The translations under genes were made by a program, and so were the position numbers. 64,000 bases of DNA, taken from the NCBI GenBank assembly GCA_029945625.1, contig JAQSCW010000045.1, positions 1-64,000 of the forward strand. Reading direction: 5' to 3'. Positions 16,632-25,553 of the stretch are shown one piece after another. A model generated the notes under the pieces. It was not told where the DNA came from, searched no databases, and worked only from the letters and a program-made list of their open reading frames with translations. This stretch comes from a bacterium (GTDB lineage Bacteria; Bacteroidota; Bacteroidia; B-17B0; Aurantibacillaceae). Numbering within the stretch: position 1 is the first letter of the stretch; each line of letters begins with the position of its first letter.

Positions 16632-17429
16632 GTGAAAGCACTTTCAAAATACCTGCGAAAGAGAAAAAGCGCCCTTTGGAAATATTTTGAACTGCCAAAG
16701 GAGATTTACACACCCGAAACGTTTCATGAACTTCGACTGGAGGTTAAAAAACAAAATGCGTTTTTTGAACTCGTTGAGTTTTGTACCAAAGATTTTGAAC
16801 GCCTCAAGCATTTTAAAGCGCTCAAAACCGTATTCAGGCAAGCAGGAAAGGTGAGAGACCTTCAAGTGGAGGAAATGATGCTGAGAGACTACTTCGCGGG
16901 GACCGAGCTTAAATCCTATAAACGCCAGCTGCATAAACGCATTGAGAAAGAAAAACAAATTTATTTTTCAATGCTTAACCCCTCCTTTGTATCTCAGTTG
17001 AAAAATATGTATCGCTCAACGGAGCCCTTCTTGTCAACTATTACCACCAAGGCGGCAAAACGCTATATGGCAAATCGAAGGAAAAAAATCAAGATCATTT
17101 TGCTTAAACCCAATTTAGGCATCTTCGAAATTCACGACCTTCGAAAACGAATAAAAAAATACCATTTTAATGAAAGGGGTCTCAAGTTGATGAAACAAAA
17201 CAAGGATCCTTTATCGAGCAAAACCCTACCCGAAATCTTGGGCAAGTGGCACGATTGTCAATTCGTGATTACGAACTTAAAAAAAACATTGAAGGTAAAG
17301 GGCGTCCATATACAAGAAAAACGTCACCTTGAAAAAGTGATTTTACAACTTTCGATTGAGCGACGCCGTTTGTCAGAAAAAATACGAGCAGTTATACCCA
17401 CTTCCGAATTTCTTATAAACGGAAAGTAA
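16632..17429 (+). CDS. CHAD-domain protein
   Basis: A 265-residue helical, strongly basic protein of the CHAD family (conserved histidine alpha-helical domain). The two characteristic His-containing helices read FHELRLEVKK and IHDLRKRIKKY; a third signature, KVRDLQVEE, follows the first. CHAD domains bind polyphosphate and are often found near or fused to CYTH phosphatases; no CYTH gene is present here. I prefer the GTG start because a -7 box lies just before it; an ATG at 16578 would add 18 residues. The next gene starts 10 bases after the stop. Confidence 0.75.
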   Translation: MKALSKYLRKRKSALWKYFELPKEIYTPETFHELRLEVKKQNAFFELVEFCTKDFERLKHFKALKTVFRQAGKVRDLQVEEMMLRDYFAGTELKSYKRQLHKRIEKEKQIYFSMLNPSFVSQLKNMYRSTEPFLSTITTKAAKRYMANRRKKIKIILLKPNLGIFEIHDLRKRIKKYHFNERGLKLMKQNKDPLSSKTLPEILGKWHDCQFVITNLKKTLKVKGVHIQEKRHLEKVILQLSIERRRLSEKIRAVIPTSEFLINGK

Positions 17430-17439
17430 ACGCAGTACC

Positions 17440-17931
17440 ATGTCATCTCCAAAGCCAAATTTTGAACGCATGATGCACATCATTGAGTCGGTTTTTGCAA
17501 CGCGTGAAGATCCTAATCAATTACAAGTGAATGATAGGGTAATAAAAAAACTGGAAGCCCTGCATCCTGACTGTCTTTCGGAAGTATCCAATGATAAAGG
17601 GCCACTCATTTGGGTTCTTCTAATCCCAACCACACAACACATTATGAGTGATTTTATAAGCGGGAAGATTAGCGAACAAGAACTTCTCGACCAAACACCT
17701 GAAGGCATTTTGTATGATAGTATTTACCTTTGTTCAGCAACTGCACTGCCTGAGATGAGGGAAAAAGGCGAAACCAAAAAATTATGTCTTAAGGCAATTG
17801 CGTCCATTCGGGAGCAGCACCCCATTCACTCCTTGTTTGTGTGGGCCTTCAGTGCAGAAGGGGAAAAACTGGCCGAAGCGCTCGCCCGTGCGACTCACCT
17901 GCCACTCCTAAAAGCAGTCCATAACCGTTAA
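17440..17931 (+). CDS. Hypothetical protein, possibly degenerate acetyltransferase fold
   Basis: A 163-residue soluble protein of unknown function. The C-terminal half (YDSIYLCSATALPEMREKG then LCLKAIASIREQHP) has the strand-helix rhythm of a GNAT fold, with the helix that follows the acetyl-CoA loop, but the canonical Q/RxxGxG/A loop is not clear. It lies 10 bases after the CHAD gene and is probably cotranscribed. I do not assign a function. Confidence 0.55.
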   Translation: MSSPKPNFERMMHIIESVFATREDPNQLQVNDRVIKKLEALHPDCLSEVSNDKGPLIWVLLIPTTQHIMSDFISGKISEQELLDQTPEGILYDSIYLCSATALPEMREKGETKKLCLKAIASIREQHPIHSLFVWAFSAEGEKLAEALARATHLPLLKAVHNR

Positions 17932-18138
17932 GTTTCGCAGTTTTAAGGCATCGCTGAGCTTTTTCCTCCTCATCCCAAATTATCGGCTTTAGTGAATACT
18001 TATGGTGGTAAGTCCGGAAACCTCCGTCGTCTAATTTTAAGTGGTTTTAGGCGAAATCATTAAAAACACACCAAATCAATTTGTAATTTTCACAACATAT
18101 AAAGCTTTTAAACCTATTTAGATCTTATTGATAAAACC

Positions 18139-18567
18139 ATGTTGGCAACATTTCTAATAATTATAGCGACCCTCATAACCGGAGTCACCATCTACCTGCT
18201 CACGCAATCACAGCGAAAGTCAGCAAAAAACAGTCCCTTTACCGATCAATTTGATCAGTTGGTGCATTTATTGATTCAAAAAAGAAAATTTGATATCCAA
18301 AAAGTGAAAAGCAATTCCATGTTGATTCGCATTCATTTGAACAGGGATGCCCATTATTTTGATCTCTTATACAATGATGGACGATTGAATGTGCATTGGA
18401 AATTGCAGAGCGATACCTTGGGTAAAAGAGAGAAAGATTGGTCTTTCAATGCGGCAGAGAATCAAAGTAAGATCTATGAGGAAATACTGACCGATATTCG
18501 CAATTACCTCAAAAAAATAAGGAGCGAAAGAAACTATCTCGATCAGAGTTTTCTTTCTGCTGTATAA
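18139..18567 (+). CDS. Hypothetical single-pass membrane protein
   Basis: A 142-residue protein with one N-terminal transmembrane segment (MLATFLIIIATLITGVTIYL) and a charged soluble domain of about 115 residues, mostly helical with a short central beta part (SMLIRIHLNRDAHYFDLLY). No known motif. It stands alone, with about 200 bases of A+T-rich sequence in front. Confidence 0.55.
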   Translation: MLATFLIIIATLITGVTIYLLTQSQRKSAKNSPFTDQFDQLVHLLIQKRKFDIQKVKSNSMLIRIHLNRDAHYFDLLYNDGRLNVHWKLQSDTLGKREKDWSFNAAENQSKIYEEILTDIRNYLKKIRSERNYLDQSFLSAV

Positions 18568-18616
18568 ATTACCCGGAATTACAAGCCCAGACTTGCCCAA
18601 TTAGTGATGTACCCTC

Positions 18617-18835
18617 TCAGTCTGAAAAGGTCATGATAGGGTCAGGAGTTCGCATAATCATCTTGATAGCCATCCGCTTGGCACCATCCAGAGTCGTGAT
18701 CTTTAGGTCTGAGGGCTGACCAATACTGATGGTTGAGCCGGGTTCAAGAGGATCTACATAAGAAACCACCCCGTCTTCAAGAATCACTTCGTACATTTTT
18801 CCGCGGAATCTGATCTCGGTTTTCTGTATGGTCAT
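18617..18835 (-). CDS. Small hypothetical protein
   Basis: A 72-residue protein that reads like a compact beta-rich domain (TEIRFRGKMYEVILEDGVVSY) followed by a short helix (LDGAKRMAIKMIM). Codon composition is gene-like, and no competing frame overlaps it. It converges with the membrane protein gene on the left. Function unknown. Confidence 0.5.
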   Translation of the reverse strand: MTIQKTEIRFRGKMYEVILEDGVVSYVDPLEPGSTISIGQPSDLKITTLDGAKRMAIKMIMRTPDPIMTFSD

Positions 18836-19163
18836 GGTAATTGGTTTATTACTACAAGGTAATCACGATTTGTCCCATTCATTTTAAAGTTTTTCAACAC
18901 CCCACCTGAGTTATCAACGCCATCGTTTCTCGTTTTTATTTACATCAAAATCCAGTACCCTGACCTTCAAATGGTTGTGTTTAGATTACCGGCATCCGCT
19001 CCTGAAAGGTCAAAAAACAGAGGTGCATCACCCCCCTCAGATCACATTTCCAATTTTATACGATCAGTCACACGAAGGGGACTGGCCATCACTTGAGGAC
19101 TGATTTATTTAAATCCCTCCACCCTAATCGAATTTGGAAAGCTAGGAGCCAATGGCAAAATTG

Positions 19164-19171
19164 TATATTTG
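19164..19171 (+). promoter_or_regulatory. -7 box TATATTTG, sets start of TerB/J-domain gene
   Basis: Exact TAnnTTTG. A TTTG at 19133-19136 lies 27 bases upstream, longer than usual. Transcription near 19178 leaves a ~20-base leader before the GTG at 19198. Confidence 0.5.
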
Positions 19172-19197
19172 CATCCTTATTTATTAAAAAAAAGAGT

Positions 19198-19953
19198 GTG
19201 TTTAGATTCATTGGTGCAGTCATCGGTTTTTTTCTTTTAGGCAGAAATTTTTTCGGGGCGATGATCGGCTTTGCTATCGGTTCATTTATCGACAGCAATG
19301 TGGGAAACAAAACGAAAGGTGAAAACGGAGAAGATCTTTTTGATTACTACCGTCGCAGCGCCTCACAGTCGCACGGCGATTTCGCCACCATGCTCAGTGC
19401 CTTGTCGGCTGCGGTAATGAAAGCCGATGGCAGACCGCTGAAAGTGGAACTGGAATTTGTCAAATCTTTTTTCTCTCGGCAATTTGGTTCGCAATTTTTG
19501 AATGCTCACCTCCAAACGCTCAAGCACTTTCTCGAAAGCAGCCACATTCCGCTGGATCAGATTTGCAGAGATATTGCCCAACGCACCGAGGTGGAGGTGC
19601 GCATTCAACTCCTCCACTTTTTGTTTGGGATTGCCAAAGCCGACGGTCACGTGGCGGATGAAGAAATTCAAGTGATTCGCCGCATTGCCGTGTTGATGGA
19701 AGTACCTTCCTCCGATTTTGAGAGTTTAAAGAACATGTTTTACCGGGATGTGAATTCTGATTATCACGTTCTAGGGATTGAACCTTCGGCTACCGAAGAA
19801 GAGATCAAAAAGGCCTACCGTCAAATGGCTATTCGATATCACCCCGACAAAGTGATCCATATGGGAGAGGAATATCAAAAAGGCGCCAAGGAAAAATTTC
19901 AAAAAGTGCAGGAAGCTTACGAAAACATCAAAAAATCGAGGAGTATCGCGTGA
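19198..19953 (+). CDS. TerB-like plus C-terminal J-domain protein (DjlA-like co-chaperone)
   Basis: A 251-residue protein with three parts. First, an N-terminal glycine-rich hydrophobic stretch (FRFIGAVIGFFLLGRNFFGAMIGFAIGSF), as in DjlA. Second, a TerB-type helical domain (about 55-170) with the acidic metal-binding-like loops KADGRPLKVE and KADGHVADEE. Third, a J domain at the C-terminus (about 184-250) with the HPD motif in YHPDKV. It should stimulate an Hsp70 (DnaK) at the membrane. The GTG at 19198 is chosen because a -7 box lies 27 bases before it; the frame is open further up to a TTG at 19093, but that would extend upstream of the promoter. Confidence 0.82.
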   Translation: MFRFIGAVIGFFLLGRNFFGAMIGFAIGSFIDSNVGNKTKGENGEDLFDYYRRSASQSHGDFATMLSALSAAVMKADGRPLKVELEFVKSFFSRQFGSQFLNAHLQTLKHFLESSHIPLDQICRDIAQRTEVEVRIQLLHFLFGIAKADGHVADEEIQVIRRIAVLMEVPSSDFESLKNMFYRDVNSDYHVLGIEPSATEEEIKKAYRQMAIRYHPDKVIHMGEEYQKGAKEKFQKVQEAYENIKKSRSIA

Positions 19954-20001
19954 TGCTGAAAAGGATCATACACTCGGGCTGTTCAACCGGGAAAGAACGG
20001 A

Positions 20002-20262
20002 TCACCTCAACAACTTTTGCAGTTCAGTTAAATCAAGATCTTTTATGTAGTCGTAAAGGATCTGAGAGCTATCCTGAATTTCAACACCTACGATCCGATT
20101 GAGATCGCGGTTAAAAAATACTTCTACATAAAAACAATCCACTAGAAACAAACTAAGGTTGCATTCATAGTACACCTTCTCCGAAATGGCTTCTCCTTCG
20201 GCCCACAAGACTTCCAGCTTTCTGGTCGTATCTAACTTTATGAATTCCTCTTTGTCCATCAA
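20002..20262 (-). CDS. Small hypothetical protein
   Basis: An 86-residue acidic protein. The sequence suggests an alpha/beta fold with a central pair of strands (CNLSLFLVDCFYVEVFFNRD and IVGVEI) and a final helix (LDLTELQKLLR). It resembles short uncharacterised Bacteroidota proteins but has no motif I can name. It converges with the J-domain gene. Confidence 0.5.
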   Translation of the reverse strand: MMDKEEFIKLDTTRKLEVLWAEGEAISEKVYYECNLSLFLVDCFYVEVFFNRDLNRIVGVEIQDSSQILYDYIKDLDLTELQKLLR

Positions 20263-20397
20263 GTACTCATTTCAAAGTTAGCACAGTTGCTCCCGGTGTC
20301 TTGCTACAAAATATAGTATGTGGGCATTCCTTGCCGTTTTTTAGATGGGGCCGGTTACTTTTAAAACAAAAACTTAAGAAGGTCAAACGTGAGATAA

Positions 20398-21081
20398 CTA
20401 GCGACCAAAGAGATCGGCCATTTTCTCCACATAACTGTTTCCAATAGGAATACTGACCTCACCCAATAACAGGGTTTTATTTTTGACCGCGGTGATATTG
20501 TTTTTGGGTACAATGAAAGAGCGGTGTACGCGAACAAATTGTTCCTCCGGGAGGATCTCCAGAATTGACTTCATGGTTGACCTTGCCACAATTGTTTTGG
20601 AATCGTTGAGGTGTATTTTTATATAATCATCAAGTCCTTCAATGTATCTGATTTTATTAAGGTCAATTTTTATGAGGCTGTAATCGGCCCTAACGGTAAT
20701 ATACGGAGTACTGTGCGCATCTTGCTTCTGGCCCATCTTTTTCGCCTTCGCAATTGCCTGCATAAATCGCTCATACGAGAAAGGCTTCAATAAGTAGTCG
20801 ATGGCATTTAAATTAAATCCTTCTAATGCAAAGTTATCGTACGCAGTTGTGAAAATAACTTTCACTTCCTGTTTTAATTCAGAAACTAACTGAATACCTG
20901 TCAAAGAAGGCATTTGGATGTCCAAGAACAAAAGATCAACCGGAAAATTGTTCAGATACTTCAAACCTTCAAGGGGCCTGGTAAAGGTTTTAAGCAACTG
21001 TATGTCCTCGGTACGCTCGCAAAAATTTTCGATCAAACCCAAAGCCAATGGCTCATCATCAATAGCAATAGCCTTAAGCAT
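20398..21081 (-). CDS. LytTR-family response regulator
   Basis: A 227-residue regulator: receiver domain (residues 1-115) with acidic pocket DDE at 8-10, phospho-acceptor Asp in LLFLDIQMP and the conserved Lys in YLLKPFSY, then a LytTR DNA-binding domain (about 130-227) with IRYIEGLDDYIKIH and FVRVHRSFIV. The gene overlaps the kinase gene by 8 bases, so the two are coupled. Likely activates target promoters in response to a membrane-sensed signal; targets are not evident here. Confidence 0.92.
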   Translation of the reverse strand: MLKAIAIDDEPLALGLIENFCERTEDIQLLKTFTRPLEGLKYLNNFPVDLLFLDIQMPSLTGIQLVSELKQEVKVIFTTAYDNFALEGFNLNAIDYLLKPFSYERFMQAIAKAKKMGQKQDAHSTPYITVRADYSLIKIDLNKIRYIEGLDDYIKIHLNDSKTIVARSTMKSILEILPEEQFVRVHRSFIVPKNNITAVKNKTLLLGEVSIPIGNSYVEKMADLFGR

Positions 21082-22102
21082 TGAATTGAAGTTTAAGTGT
21101 TAATACAAAATCCTCTTTGTTGTCCTGAATCTGCAGATCATACCTTTTTGGATACAATAACCGCAGTCGTTTTTTGGCATTTATCAATCCTAATTTTGTT
21201 TCTTCTCCCGGCGAATATTTAGTAGTTACTTTGGAATTCTTTACAAACAAAGTAAGGGCTTGGTGATCATAGTCGATATTGATTTCAATAGAAGAAGATT
21301 CCTCTGCATTTACACCGTACTTAAATGCATTTTCGATGAATGGGATCAGCAGCAAAGGAGCGATCACCTGACCGGTGTCTTCCCCTTTTATGGTAAACTG
21401 TAACTTCACGTTTTTATCCATTCGCAGTTCCTGCAGTGAGATATAATCCCTCACATAATCGATTTCTCTATTTAGTTCCACGAAATTATTTTCTGTGTCT
21501 TTTAAAACATAACGCATCATCGAAGACAGTCGAAGGATGGCCTGTGGCGTGTCTTTTGAGTTTTGTACCGATAAAGAATAGATGCTATTAAGCGTATTGA
21601 ATAAAAAATGAGGATTAATTTGGGCCTTTAGAAAAGATAATTCGGTTACCGTTTTTTGTTCTCTGATCGCTTTGAGGTGCTCCCATAATTTTAACAGAAA
21701 AGAAAATGCCAAAACCAGAAAGAAGATATAGGTCCTGCTGCTGAAAAACAAACCTAAAGGCCCCCGTCTTCTTAAAAGATCAAGGTTTCTATGAGTCAAA
21801 TAGTAGTCCTGAAAGAAGTGATCAATAAAAGCTCTTGAAACGGGCATGAATAAGATGTAGAATATCAAAATAATACCCACGTAAATAAGGTACTTACGGG
21901 TGAAGTAATACTTTTCTATCAGCACATAGTAATTCAAGTAAAATAGGGCAAGGCATTCCAATTGGAAAATAAATGACCTAAAACCATGCGGCGTACTTAA
22001 AATCTTACTTATTTCGGGCCAGCTGGGATTAGAAATAAGAGTAATCAGCACAAAAATAGTGGAACCCAGTATATGAATAAGTATTTTTAATTGTTTCGTC
22101 AT
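21074..22102 (-). CDS. LytS/YehU-type sensor histidine kinase
   Basis: A 342-residue membrane kinase with four predicted transmembrane segments in residues 1-140, then the His_kinase domain with LKAQINPHFLFNTLNSIYSL (phospho-accepting His in NPHFLFN) and a degenerate HATPase part (PLLLIPFIENAFKYGV as the N box, KLGLINAKKRLRLLY near the end). It is the cognate partner of the overlapping LytTR regulator. A -7 box lies about 45 bases upstream. Confidence 0.92.
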   Translation of the reverse strand: MTKQLKILIHILGSTIFVLITLISNPSWPEISKILSTPHGFRSFIFQLECLALFYLNYYVLIEKYYFTRKYLIYVGIILIFYILFMPVSRAFIDHFFQDYYLTHRNLDLLRRRGPLGLFFSSRTYIFFLVLAFSFLLKLWEHLKAIREQKTVTELSFLKAQINPHFLFNTLNSIYSLSVQNSKDTPQAILRLSSMMRYVLKDTENNFVELNREIDYVRDYISLQELRMDKNVKLQFTIKGEDTGQVIAPLLLIPFIENAFKYGVNAEESSSIEINIDYDHQALTLFVKNSKVTTKYSPGEETKLGLINAKKRLRLLYPKRYDLQIQDNKEDFVLTLKLQFNA

Positions 22103-22146
22103 AATTTAGTTTACCGAACGTATTTTAAACACTTACAGAAACAATC

Positions 22147-22154
22147 CAAATATA
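22147..22154 (-). promoter_or_regulatory. -7 box TATATTTG for the two-component operon
   Basis: On the minus strand an exact TAnnTTTG, giving a leader of about 35-40 bases before the kinase ATG at 22102. Confidence 0.45.
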
Positions 22155-22378
22155 ATACAATTAAAACGTCCACCTCACCGGAATTCAGTTCTCGTTCAAT
22201 CAGTAAAACCGATCTTTCTTAAGTCTCCCAAAATACTACTAAGGGGGAATTGAACCTTATATTTGAGGTAAATTCCTCCTTAAAAGCGGAAAAAAACTAC
22301 TAAATTTTAGAAGAATATCCTCCTCCCTCAAAGGGGGCGAAGTAATTTTGGAAGATTCTGCTGCAATAGGAGGAAAGA

Positions 22379-22804
22379 TTAAAGGTGGGATGATTCTTTT
22401 TCAAGTACACTTTCTATAATTGCTGTGAGTTTGTTATTGCTTTTTTGTTTAGCGAAATACCCAGAGCAGCCAATTTCTCTGCAGTTGTTCATTTCGGTGA
22501 TGTTGGAGGAACTTGTTAATACATAAACAGGGATGTCTTTCAATTCCCGATCTGATTTAAGTTCTTTTATCAACGTCAAACCATCGGTACCTTTCATATT
22601 CAAATCGAGCATGATAATATCGGGCAGCTTCTCCCTCGAATTTTTATAGGTTCCCCTTCTATACAAAAAATCTAATAGTTGAATACCATCGTGCACAGAG
22701 GTTACCTTGTGTCCAACAATATTGGTTTTATTGATCGCCTCTTTAAAAAAAATATGCTCCTCAATAGCGTTATCCGCGAAAAGAATATTTATGTACTTAT
22801 CCAT
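22379..22804 (-). CDS. Single-domain response regulator (CheY-like)
   Basis: A 141-residue receiver domain without an output domain. The phospho-acceptor is the Asp in IIMLDLNM, followed by VYVLTSSS (conserved Thr/Ser) and YFAKQKS, where Lys is kept but the usual following Pro is replaced by Gln. The first acidic residues read FADNAIEE, weaker than the normal DD pair. Such proteins in Bacteroidota often follow hybrid kinases; none is adjacent. It has its own promoter. Confidence 0.85.
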   Translation of the reverse strand: MDKYINILFADNAIEEHIFFKEAINKTNIVGHKVTSVHDGIQLLDFLYRRGTYKNSREKLPDIIMLDLNMKGTDGLTLIKELKSDRELKDIPVYVLTSSSNITEMNNCREIGCSGYFAKQKSNNKLTAIIESVLEKESSHL

Positions 22805-22812
22805 CTTATAAG

Positions 22813-22820
22813 CAAATTTA
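22813..22820 (-). promoter_or_regulatory. -7 box TAAATTTG for the single-domain regulator
   Basis: Exact TAnnTTTG on the minus strand, only nine bases from the ATG, so transcription would start at or near the start codon and the message is probably leaderless or almost so. Confidence 0.4.
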
Positions 22821-22989
22821 CCACAATTTGAGGCTCTTGCTTCTGTATTTAGCCCAAGTCAATTTTTTTGAAGGCCAATTCACCAATCTAACCCACCAAG
22901 GTGATTATTATGGTGGCCAAAAGTGCTTATGGCAGGAATCCGTAAGCAAAATAAAATTAAACGGATGAAACTCACCTGATCGAATCTTA

Positions 22990-23145
22990 AACCGCAATTA
23001 GACAATAGGAGCCTTCCTTAAGGCGATTAACTGTCTTAGTGCAGTTGATCCCGATTTAGTGTTTGTTAGGGTTTCGAAACTTTTAATATCAATTAAACAC
23101 TTACATCGCAGGCAGATGCTTTTTCAACAGCATGTTTAGGGTTAA
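22990..23145. repeat. ~160-bp direct repeat, copy 1
   Basis: Nearly the same sequence recurs at 23660-23825 (roughly 85-90 % by eye). Shared landmarks: CCGCAATTAGACA, GCGATTAACTGTCTTAGTGC, CCCGATTTAGTGTTTGTTAG, CGCAGGCAGATGCTTTTTC and GCATGTTTAG. On the minus strand both copies keep an open stretch reading IDIK.FETLTNTKSG and ending LIAL.KAP.V then a stop (stop at 22998-23000), so the repeat may be the 3' end of a gene that has been copied and lost. Confidence 0.75.
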
Positions 23146-23274
23146 ATCGCCCCTTGGATGGTTGATTTCCTGATACGATGTAGTATCCTTTCTTTAAATT
23201 CTACAAATTGACGATGGGAAACGGGCTGCCCTTGTAATAAGTTGGTACACCTATTTTTTCATCCTTAAATGATC

Positions 23275-23282
23275 TATATTTG
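23275..23282 (+). promoter_or_regulatory. -7 box TATATTTG, sets start of cytochrome gene
   Basis: Exact TAnnTTTG. It would begin transcription near 23289, which excludes the ATG at 23269 and supports the ATG at 23302. Confidence 0.5.
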
Positions 23283-23301
23283 CGCTCTAAAACGTATTTC
23301 C

Positions 23302-23643
23302 ATGAAACGTTATCTTTTGGTTACCATTACCCTGCTAATCCTAGTTGCGTGTGCAGCGAAGAAAAAAGCCGCCGCAGAAAAGTCACTACCCACTGAGGGC
23401 CAGCTCATGGCTGTGCAAAAGAAGTTTCCGGACGCAACGATGGCGAATTTGCAAAAAGGTCATGAACTTTTCTACGGAAAGTGTACCAGATGTCATGGAC
23501 CGAAAAACATTTCAAAACGCAGCGAAAAGGAATGGCCGAAAATTCTTGATAAAATGGCTCCAAGAGCCAAACTAAGTCCCGAAGACAAAGATGCAGTATA
23601 CAAATACGTCATGTCGGTGAAACTTGGAGGAAAATCAAAATAA
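23302..23643 (+). CDS. Small c-type cytochrome lipoprotein
   Basis: A 113-residue protein: lipoprotein signal (LLVTITLLILVAC, lipid-modified Cys17), a Lys/Ala-rich linker, then a class I cytochrome c-like domain with the haem motif C-T-R-C-H in FYGKCTRCHGPKN. A Met candidate for the distal ligand is in the KMAPRAKLS segment. Probably a periplasm-facing or surface-tethered electron carrier. It is a lone gene, with its own promoter and flanked on both sides by copies of a ~160-bp repeat. No partner oxidase or reductase is in the window. Confidence 0.82.
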   Translation: MKRYLLVTITLLILVACAAKKKAAAEKSLPTEGQLMAVQKKFPDATMANLQKGHELFYGKCTRCHGPKNISKRSEKEWPKILDKMAPRAKLSPEDKDAVYKYVMSVKLGGKSK

Positions 23644-23659
23644 CGCTTCCTGCAAATTA

Positions 23660-23825
23660 ATCCGCAATTAGACAGTTGGTGCCTTCTTTAAAGCGATTAA
23701 CTGTCTTAGTGCGGTTAATCCCGATTTAGTGTTTGTTAGGGTTTCGAATCTCTTAATATCAATCAAACCCTTACAAAAACTTACAACGCAGGCAGATGCT
23801 TTTTCAAAGCATGTTTAGGATTAAT
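23660..23825. repeat. ~160-bp direct repeat, copy 2
   Basis: Second copy of the element at 22990-23145, same orientation, beginning 16 bases after the cytochrome stop. It carries a roughly 10-base insertion relative to copy 1 near 23770-23790. The minus-strand peptide end is preserved (stop at 23668-23670) while upstream frames differ, as expected for decayed duplicates. Confidence 0.75.
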
Positions 23826-23884
23826 GGGTTGAGATGAAATGCCTACTCTTAAAGGGCGATCTTATTCTCTTAGCAACTCGGTTC

Positions 23885-25177
23885 TTAAACAACACTGAAC
23901 AAAAGAAGATCTTGAAGAACATAAATAACCGCTCCTGCGAAATACCCGGCTAGAGCCAGCAGACTCATGTGTTTTAAGTACCACATGAAAGTAATTTTTT
24001 CGATGCCCATGGCAACAACTCCGGCCGCTGAACCAATAATTAAAATACTGCCACCGGTACCTGCTGCGTAAGCCAGAAATTCCCAGAAATAATGATTCAT
24101 AGGAAAAGTAGAAAGGTCATACATGGCCTGCACCGCCGCTACCAAAGGAACATTGTCAACAATTGCCGATAAGATTCCAAGCGAAAGAACGATTAGGCTA
24201 TTGTTATTTAAATGGATCGTGAGCCAAGTTGCCGCGGAAGCCAAAACACCGGCTGTTTGCAATGCGGCAATGCTAATCAGAATGCCGAAAAAGAAAAACA
24301 TACTGGGAGAATCTATTTTCCGAAGCGCATAGGCCACTGAAAATTGATCGTCTTCATGGTGTCCGTTTTTTCCATGAATAATTTCGGTAATAATCCATAA
24401 AATTCCCAATCCAAATAAAATGCCCATATAGGGTGGCAAGTGCGTAAAGGTTTTAAAAATAGGCACGGAAAGTAGGGACCCAATTCCCGAATAGAAAACA
24501 ATCATTTTTTGTTTCACCGTAAAACGGGTTTTGTTGTGTGTTTTGTTTGACTCAGGTCGCGTAACTTCTCCTTTCATTTTGGTTGACACCAAGATTAAGG
24601 GTACCAACGTGCAGGTGATAGCCGGTAAAAACAGTTTCATAATAATGGCGGGGGCACTTATTTGACCACCGATCCAGAGCATGGTCGTAGTCACATCACC
24701 TATTGGCGACCAAGCCCCGCCGGCATTTGCCGCAATTACCACCAATCCCATAAAATAAACTCTATCTTTTTCATGATAGATCAGTTTTCGTAGCAGTGAA
24801 CCCACCACAATTGCGGTGGTAAGGTTGTCAATTACCGACGACAAAAAGAAAGTGATGAGTACCGTGATCCATAATAACTTCGTTTTATTTAATTGTACTA
24901 TTCTGGTGGTGATCATTTCAAACCCATCGTGCGCATCAATTAATTCAACAATGCCCATGGCTCCCAACAAAAAGAACAAAATACCTGAGATCTCGCCCAA
25001 GTGATGCGCTAATTGTTCGTTCACGCCATTTTTGTCATCGGCAAATAAAATATAAACAACCCACAACACAATACCGGTGATCATGGCTGTTGCCGACTTG
25101 TTAATTTTAATGGAATTTTCAAAGGCAATGAAACCATATCCAATTACAAAAATTGAAATCAGCAGTAGGTTCATCAT
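23885..25177 (-). CDS. nhaD: NhaD-type Na+/H+ antiporter
   Basis: A 430-residue ion-transporter-superfamily membrane protein with about 12 hydrophobic segments. Signatures of NhaD: FFLLGAMGIVELIDAHDGF, the re-entrant motif SSVIDNLTTAIVV, NAGGAWSPIGDVTTTMLWI, and a second half with LGILSAIVDNVPLVAA and GTGGSILIIGSAAG. Exports Na+ (or Li+) in exchange for protons. It stands alone; a TAnnTTTG-like box lies about 190 bases upstream at 25368-25375 on the minus strand. Confidence 0.92.
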   Translation of the reverse strand: MMNLLLISIFVIGYGFIAFENSIKINKSATAMITGIVLWVVYILFADDKNGVNEQLAHHLGEISGILFFLLGAMGIVELIDAHDGFEMITTRIVQLNKTKLLWITVLITFFLSSVIDNLTTAIVVGSLLRKLIYHEKDRVYFMGLVVIAANAGGAWSPIGDVTTTMLWIGGQISAPAIIMKLFLPAITCTLVPLILVSTKMKGEVTRPESNKTHNKTRFTVKQKMIVFYSGIGSLLSVPIFKTFTHLPPYMGILFGLGILWIITEIIHGKNGHHEDDQFSVAYALRKIDSPSMFFFFGILISIAALQTAGVLASAATWLTIHLNNNSLIVLSLGILSAIVDNVPLVAAVQAMYDLSTFPMNHYFWEFLAYAAGTGGSILIIGSAAGVVAMGIEKITFMWYLKHMSLLALAGYFAGAVIYVLQDLLLFSVV

Positions 25178-25499
25178 CAGAATAAAATGCTAAGTTCATT
25201 AACGTCAGTTCGCCGGTATACGTTTTTTTTAAAAAATCGACTAGCCACAGCCGGAGTGCGAAGTGGAAACCCTGTTGCAGATCTAACAAATAAACACCAA
25301 AGGATTCCACCGGAGCCCGAAAACAAATTGGAAAAAAGAAGCTGCGGGCATGGGGGCATAAGTATTTCAAACATATTTACCGGTAAAGTAATTTCGATGA
25401 TAAAGATAAATAATAATTGGCATTTCAGTGGAAATCGTCAGTAATGAAATTGATCCATTTTTTTAAATCCTTAAATGAGGAAAAGCAAGATCTATTGCA
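25178..25499. other. Intergenic region between nhaD and the glycine-rich array
   Basis: About 320 bases without a supported gene. It holds a possible -7 box for nhaD (TATGTTTG on the minus strand, 25368-25375). Frames of 60-85 codons occur on both strands but have no family resemblance and overlap each other. Confidence 0.45.
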
Positions 25500-25535
25500 T
25501 AAAAAATCCCGTCACGCATTGGTGACGGGATTTTA
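25500..25535 (-). terminator. Intrinsic terminator of glycine-rich gene 1
   Basis: On the minus strand a 13-bp perfect stem (AAAATCCCGTCAC with GTGACGGGATTTT), 6-base loop, then a T-run. It lies 18 bases after the stop of the gene ending at 25554. Confidence 0.9.
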
Positions 25536-25553
25536 AATAGAGAAGGCAGATTG

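Noticed and set aside
25187-25444. 85-codon frame between nhaD and the array
   Set aside because: No recognisable domain; overlapping minus-strand frames of similar length suggest chance; the probable nhaD promoter lies within it.
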